Below, piece after piece: positions 13,607 to 17,910 of a stretch of DNA of 17,910 nt. The number at the start of each line of letters is the position of its first letter. Position 1 is the first letter of the stretch. The notes beneath the pieces were generated by a model, which saw only the letters and a program-made list of their open reading frames with translations, was not told where the DNA came from and did no database searches. Location: NCBI GenBank assembly GCA_021767845.1, contig JAASSQ010000028.1, forward strand, positions 1 through 17,910, given 5' to 3'. Source of the stretch: Roseovarius sp. (GTDB lineage: Bacteria > Pseudomonadota > Alphaproteobacteria > Rhodobacterales > Rhodobacteraceae). Position numbers and translations under genes: made by a program.

Positions 13607-15415
13607 GTGATCGAATCATCTTTCCCGCGGATCTGCGCGGGTGCCTGTCTTGCCTTGACCCTGTTCGTGCAGAGCGCGCTGTCGGCGGAGTTGCGCCTGA
13701 GCGCGCCGGGGGCGCCGGAGGCGCTGACCGAGAAACTGCGCGCGGCCTCGCTGACGCTGAATGCCGGGGACGGCGAGGACGAAGAGCCCGTCACGCCGCA
13801 AGACCTGCTGGCCGCCGCGCGCGCCGATTACAGCCGCATGGTCAGCGTGCTTTACGGCGCGGGCTATTTCGGCGGGCAGGTCAGCATCCGGGTGGACGGG
13901 CGCGAGGCGGCCGACATCCCGCCGCTGGAACGTCTGACGCGGATCGGCACCGTGGCCATCGAGGTGCGCCCCGGCGCGCGCTTTGCCTTTTCGCGCGCCC
14001 GGATCCGGCCGCTGGCCACCGGCACCACCCTGCCCGAGGGCTTTGCCGTGGGCCAGCCCGCCGAGGCGGGCGTGATCTCGGACGCGACGCAAGCGGGCAT
14101 CACCGCCTGGCGCGCGGCGGGCCATGCCAAGGCCGAGCTACGCGACCAGAAGATCATCGCCAACCACGAGCGCAACACGCTGCGCGCGGATGTCCGGCTG
14201 CGCCCCGGCCCGCGCCTGACCTTCGGCGACCTGATCGTGCAGGAGACCGACAGCGTGCGGCCCGACCGCATCCGCGAGATCGCCGGGCTGCCGGAGGGGG
14301 AGGTCTTTTCGCCCGACGAGATGAAGACCGCCGCCAACCGGCTACGGCGCACCGGCACGTTCCGGTCGGTGTCGTTGCAGGAGGCCGAGACCGCCAATCC
14401 CGACGGCACGCTGGACATCGTGGCCGAGGTCGTGGACGAAAAGCCGCGCCGCATCGGGTTCGGGGCCGAGCTGTCCTCGCTCGAAGGGCTGACCCTGTCG
14501 GGGTTCTGGTTGCACCGCAACCTGCTGGGCGGGGCCGAGCGGCTGCGGATCGAGGGCGAGGTCGGTGGCATCGGCGGCGATACCGGTGGCATGGATTACA
14601 GCCTGTCGGCGCGCTACGAGCGGCCCGCCACCTTCACGCCGGATACCACGCTCTACCTAGGTGCTGCGATCCGCGAGGAGGACGAGCCGGATTACCGCGA
14701 GCGCAGCGGCGAGATCGGCGGCGGCTTTGCCCATGTGTTTTCCGACGAGCTGGAGGGGCAAGCGGGCGTCCTTTACCGCTATTCGGAAGTGGACGACGAT
14801 TTCGGCTCGCGGACGCTGGATCACCTGATGCTGCCCGCAAAGCTAACATGGGACACCCGCGACGACCCGCTGGACGCCACCGACGGCTTTTTCGTGGATG
14901 TCGAGGCGACGCCCTTCGCGGGGCTTGCGGGCAGTGCCGCGGGCGGGCGGCTGTTCATCGACAGCCGCGCCTACTTGGGATTCGGGGCCGATGACCGCTT
15001 CGTTCTGGCCGGACGGGTGCAACTTGGCTCGGTGATGGGGGCAGAGGCGGTCGAGGTGCCGCCCTCGATGCTGTTCTACTCGGGCGGCGCGGGCACGGTG
15101 CGCGGCCAGTCCTATCAGTCGCTGTCGATCGAGCTGCCCGACGGGCGCAGCATCGGCGGGCGGTCCTTCTTGGCGTTTTCGGGCGAATTGCGCGCGCCGG
15201 TGCGCGACAAGATCTCGGTCGTGGCCTTTTACGACACGGGCTACGTGGGTAAGGACAGCTGGGGCACCGAAAGCGGCGACTGGCACAGCGGCGCGGGCCT
15301 TGGCCTGCGCTATGACACCGGGATCGGGCCGATCCGGCTGGACGTGGCGACGCCGGTGGACGGGGACGACAGCAGCGACGTGGAAATCTATATCGGGATC
15401 GGACAGGCCTTTTGA
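13607..15415 (+). CDS. tamA: Outer-membrane assembly protein TamA (Omp85/BamA family)
   Basis: TamA is an outer-membrane Omp85 protein that works with TamB in inserting outer-membrane proteins and in lipid transport. The 602-residue product has a signal peptide (F-V-Q-S-A-L-S-A|E, about residue 27), POTRA-like domains to about residue 275, and a 16-strand barrel region from about 281 to the end. The loop-6 signature appears as VRGQ (498-501, after FYSGGAGT; usually VRGF/Y). The protein ends in phenylalanine, as expected for the beta-signal of an outer-membrane protein. The GTG start has CGGAG 8 bases upstream. It begins 85 bases after the RND gene, a gap with an inverted repeat CCTGAT/ATCAGG (13545-13550/13570-13575). 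tamB follows with a TGATG overlap. Confidence 0.93.
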   Translation: MIESSFPRICAGACLALTLFVQSALSAELRLSAPGAPEALTEKLRAASLTLNAGDGEDEEPVTPQDLLAAARADYSRMVSVLYGAGYFGGQVSIRVDGREAADIPPLERLTRIGTVAIEVRPGARFAFSRARIRPLATGTTLPEGFAVGQPAEAGVISDATQAGITAWRAAGHAKAELRDQKIIANHERNTLRADVRLRPGPRLTFGDLIVQETDSVRPDRIREIAGLPEGEVFSPDEMKTAANRLRRTGTFRSVSLQEAETANPDGTLDIVAEVVDEKPRRIGFGAELSSLEGLTLSGFWLHRNLLGGAERLRIEGEVGGIGGDTGGMDYSLSARYERPATFTPDTTLYLGAAIREEDEPDYRERSGEIGGGFAHVFSDELEGQAGVLYRYSEVDDDFGSRTLDHLMLPAKLTWDTRDDPLDATDGFFVDVEATPFAGLAGSAAGGRLFIDSRAYLGFGADDRFVLAGRVQLGSVMGAEAVEVPPSMLFYSGGAGTVRGQSYQSLSIELPDGRSIGGRSFLAFSGELRAPVRDKISVVAFYDTGYVGKDSWGTESGDWHSGAGLGLRYDTGIGPIRLDVATPVDGDDSSDVEIYIGIGQAF

Positions 15416-17910
15416 TGCGACGCATTGTGACATTCGCAGCCCTTGCCCTGTGGGCCACGGGGGCCTGGGCGCAGGACGAGGACACCGCGCGCGAGCGCGG
15501 CCTGTTGCAGGGCTTCATCGAGGACAACCTGTCGGGGGCCGGGCGCGAGGTGCGGATCGAGGGGTTCGAGGGGGCGCTGTCATCGGAAGCGAGCCTTGAC
15601 GAGTTGACAGTGGCGGATGCCGAGGGGGTCTGGCTGACCCTGCGCGATGTCACGCTGGTCTGGACGCGCAGCGCGCTATTGCGCGGGCGGCTGGAGGTGA
15701 ACCGGCTGACGGCGCGGGACATCATCCTGTCGCGCCCGCCGGAGGCAGAAGACAGGCTGACGCCCGAGGACGCACAGGCGCAGCCCTTTGCCCTGCCCGA
15801 TCTGCCGGTGTCGGTCAATATCGGGGAATTGCGGGCCGAACGCGTCGCCCTGGGCGCCTCGGTTCTGGGCGAGGCGGCGGAATTTTCCGTGGATGGCGCG
15901 CTGTCGCTCGACGGTGGCGAGGGCGATGCCGATCTGCAGATCGAGCGGCTGGATGCCGAAGGGGAACTGAGCCTCGAGGCCGCGTATTCCAACGAAAGCC
16001 GGGTTCTGGCCCTTGATCTCGACCTGCGGGAGGGACCGGGCGGCATCCTGTCGGGGCTGATGACCCTGCCCGACCGGCCCGCGCTTGGCCTGCGGGTGAC
16101 GGGGGAGGCGCCGCTGGACGACTTTGATGCGCGTCTGACCCTGACGCGCAACGATGTGCCGCGGCTGATCGGGCGCGTTCGTTTGCAGGCCGATCCCGAG
16201 ACCGGCGCGCAACGCTTTGCCACCACGCTTGGCGGTGATGTGCGCCCGTTTTTCACCCCCGAGTTGCGCGGCTTTTTCGGACAGCGCACCCGGCTGAGCC
16301 TGACCGGCCAGACCACGCCAGAGGGCGGCACGCGGATCGAGGCGCTGTCGCTGGCCACCGAACAGTTGCAAGTGTCAGGGTCACTGGATCTGGACCCCGA
16401 GGGCTGGCCGCGCCGGATAGCATTGGATGGAACGTTGAGCGCGGGCGGCGCGCTGATCCGCCTGCCGATGACCGGCCCGCCCACGCGGCTACGCCGGGCC
16501 GAGCTGAGCGCGCGGTTCGATGCCAGCACGGGCGACGACTGGCAGGCGGCGGCCATCCTGAGCGATTTGCGGCGCGGCGATGTCTCGGTCGGGGTGGCGC
16601 GGCTGGAGGGCCGGGGCCGGATCGAGCGGGCGGGCGCGGGCCACCTGACCGCCGCGCTGGATTTTGCCGTGCAGGGGTTCGACCATGCCAGCGAACCGGG
16701 GCTTGCCCGTGCGGTGGGCCCGCGGCCGCGCGGCCGGGCCGATCTGCGCTGGAGCGCGGGCGCGCCGTTGGAGATCCGTGCGCTGGAGGTGACCAGCGGG
16801 GATGCCGCGCTGACCGCCTCGGGCGAGATCGACGGGCTGGCGGAGGGCTTTCCCGTCAGTGGCCAGGCGCGGCTGCGGGCCGGGGATCTGTCGCGGTTTT
16901 CCGCGCTGGCGGGGCGCGATCTGGCGGGCCGCGTGGCGGCACGGCTGAGCGGATCGGGCACCCTGCTGGGCGGCGCGTTCGACGTGGCGCTGGAGGCCGA
17001 GACCGAGGGGCTGGCGATCGGGCAGGATCGGCTTGACCCGGTGCTGGCGCCGGAGACCGAGTTGCGGGCGACCGCGCGGCGCGACGAGACCGGCACGGTG
17101 CTGGAGGGCCTGACGATTGCCAATTCGGCCATCGAGGCGGAGGTCTCGGGGCGGCTCGATGCGCAGTCGGGCGCGCTGGACCTGGAGGCGGCGCTGAGCG
17201 ATGTGGCGCTGGTGGAGCCGCGCCTGTCGGGCCGGGCCGAACTGTCGGGCGGCCTCGGCTGGACGGCGGGCGGCGCGCTGGTTCTGGAAGAGCTGGTCGC
17301 GCGGGTCGCGGGGGCGGAGATGCGCGCCGATGGGCGGATCTCGCCCGAGGACCCGGCCCTGCCGGTCGAGGGCCGCGCGCGGCTGACGGCACCGGACCTG
17401 TCGCGCCTGTCGCAATTGGCCGGGCGGCCGCTGGCCGGGTCGGTCGAGGTGACAGCGGAAGGATCGGGCGCGCTGAAAGGCGAGAGCGGGCGCCTGGTGA
17501 TTGATCTGGCGGGGCGCGATCTGGCCACCGGTTCGGCCGAGTTGGACCGGCTGATCGCGGGGCGGCTATCGGCCGGGCTGGAGGTGCTGCGCGAGAACGG
17601 CCGGATCGTGCTGCGCAGGCTGGACATGACATCGGGGCAGGTTCGGGTGACGGCCGGGGCCGAGGGGCCCGGTGCGCCGATTGTCCTTGAGGGCCGGCTG
17701 GCCGATCTGGGGCTGGTGGCGCCGGGATTTTCGGGGCCGGTCGAGGCCAGCGGGCAGGTCACGCTGCGCGACGATCTGGGCCGCGATCTGAATGTCGATC
17801 TGTCAGCCACCGGGCCGGGCGGGACCACCGCGCAGGTCAATGGCAATATCGCGGACTATGGCGCGCGGGTGGCGCTGCAGGCGCGGGGATCGCTGCCGCT
17901 GGGGCTGGCC
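15415..17910 (+). CDS. tamB: Translocation and assembly module protein TamB, N-terminal part (runs off the right edge)
   Basis: TamB is a very long AsmA-like protein that forms a lipid-groove bridge between inner membrane and TamA. The ATG at 15415 overlaps the tamA stop (TGATG), so translation is coupled. 832 codons are inside the window and the frame stays open to the edge. The start MRRIVTFAALALWATGAWAQ is a signal sequence or N-terminal anchor. The rest is an unbroken series of beta-strand-rich repeats with many Gly, Leu, Arg and Asp residues. Two copies of one block are easy to see (residues 478-520 and 648-690). The conserved C-terminal DUF490 region would lie outside the window. A 963-codon frame on the opposite strand is a GC-driven shadow. 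Confidence 0.93.
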   Translation, partial: MRRIVTFAALALWATGAWAQDEDTARERGLLQGFIEDNLSGAGREVRIEGFEGALSSEASLDELTVADAEGVWLTLRDVTLVWTRSALLRGRLEVNRLTARDIILSRPPEAEDRLTPEDAQAQPFALPDLPVSVNIGELRAERVALGASVLGEAAEFSVDGALSLDGGEGDADLQIERLDAEGELSLEAAYSNESRVLALDLDLREGPGGILSGLMTLPDRPALGLRVTGEAPLDDFDARLTLTRNDVPRLIGRVRLQADPETGAQRFATTLGGDVRPFFTPELRGFFGQRTRLSLTGQTTPEGGTRIEALSLATEQLQVSGSLDLDPEGWPRRIALDGTLSAGGALIRLPMTGPPTRLRRAELSARFDASTGDDWQAAAILSDLRRGDVSVGVARLEGRGRIERAGAGHLTAALDFAVQGFDHASEPGLARAVGPRPRGRADLRWSAGAPLEIRALEVTSGDAALTASGEIDGLAEGFPVSGQARLRAGDLSRFSALAGRDLAGRVAARLSGSGTLLGGAFDVALEAETEGLAIGQDRLDPVLAPETELRATARRDETGTVLEGLTIANSAIEAEVSGRLDAQSGALDLEAALSDVALVEPRLSGRAELSGGLGWTAGGALVLEELVARVAGAEMRADGRISPEDPALPVEGRARLTAPDLSRLSQLAGRPLAGSVEVTAEGSGALKGESGRLVIDLAGRDLATGSAELDRLIAGRLSAGLEVLRENGRIVLRRLDMTSGQVRVTAGAEGPGAPIVLEGRLADLGLVAPGFSGPVEASGQVTLRDDLGRDLNVDLSATGPGGTTAQVNGNIADYGARVALQARGSLPLGLA
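16846..17484 (+). repeat. Internal protein repeat in TamB, 170-residue period
   Basis: Residues 478-520 (16846-16974) and 648-690 (17356-17484) align without gaps over 43 positions. Shared features include a P-V-x-G-x-A-R-L strand, D-L-S-R-x-S-x-L-A-G-R-x-L-A-G and a following G-S-G-x-L-x-G. The copies are 510 bases apart, which suggests a duplicated block of about 170 residues that lengthened the bridge. Confidence 0.75.

Noticed and set aside
14955..17846. 963-codon open frame on the minus strand opposite tamA and tamB
   Set aside because: Product is a low-complexity Ser/Arg/Pro-rich string without domains. The plus strand has clear TamA and TamB features with matching overlaps. Long antisense frames are expected in such GC-rich coding DNA.

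Overview
The window is a GC-rich chromosomal segment that reads like core genome of an alphaproteobacterium of the Rhodobacteraceae/Roseobacter type. The main grounds are the rplU-rpmA-GNAT-obgE order, a ribosomal protein L21 with a long helix-hairpin-helix tail, the 'virulence factor' / MetF-like / pterin methyltransferase trio, and a tamA-tamB pair. I saw no insertion sequence, phage gene, CRISPR array or clear sign of recent transfer.

Layout. Positions 1-2331 hold a minus-strand ribosome-biogenesis cluster: rplU, rpmA, a probable intrinsic terminator, a GNAT acetyltransferase, and the N-terminal part of obgE, which runs off the left edge. Positions 2332-4010 hold two tandem, translationally overlapping minus-strand genes for exported DUF2059-like proteins. 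A tRNA-Ser(CGA) lies at 4129-4218 on the plus strand. Downstream of it is a poorly explained stretch with a hairpin that covers a Shine-Dalgarno sequence, and a doubtful small ORF that runs antisense into rlmE. Positions 4551-6385 hold a minus-strand ppx/gppA-rlmE pair.

From 6620 to the right edge everything is on the plus strand. First comes a three-gene one-carbon module: a small 'virulence factor' domain protein, a divergent methylenetetrahydrofolate reductase-like protein, and a methyltetrahydrofolate:corrinoid methyltransferase with an arginine-rich tail. This could make methyl-THF and pass its methyl group to a corrinoid protein encoded elsewhere, as in a split methionine synthase. A 289-base intergenic region follows, with a strong hairpin and three evenly spaced GTAC-centred palindromes. 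Next is a two-gene RND efflux operon (periplasmic adaptor plus inner-membrane pump, no outer-membrane channel gene). The last pair is tamA and the first 832 codons of tamB, the translocation and assembly module of the outer membrane.

Most of the window is ordinary and well conserved. The parts that deserve a second look are the SD-covering hairpin and small ORF after the tRNA, the GTAC operator-like array, the L21 tail, the split methyl-transfer operon, and the tandem DUF2059-like pair with an apparent TTG start.
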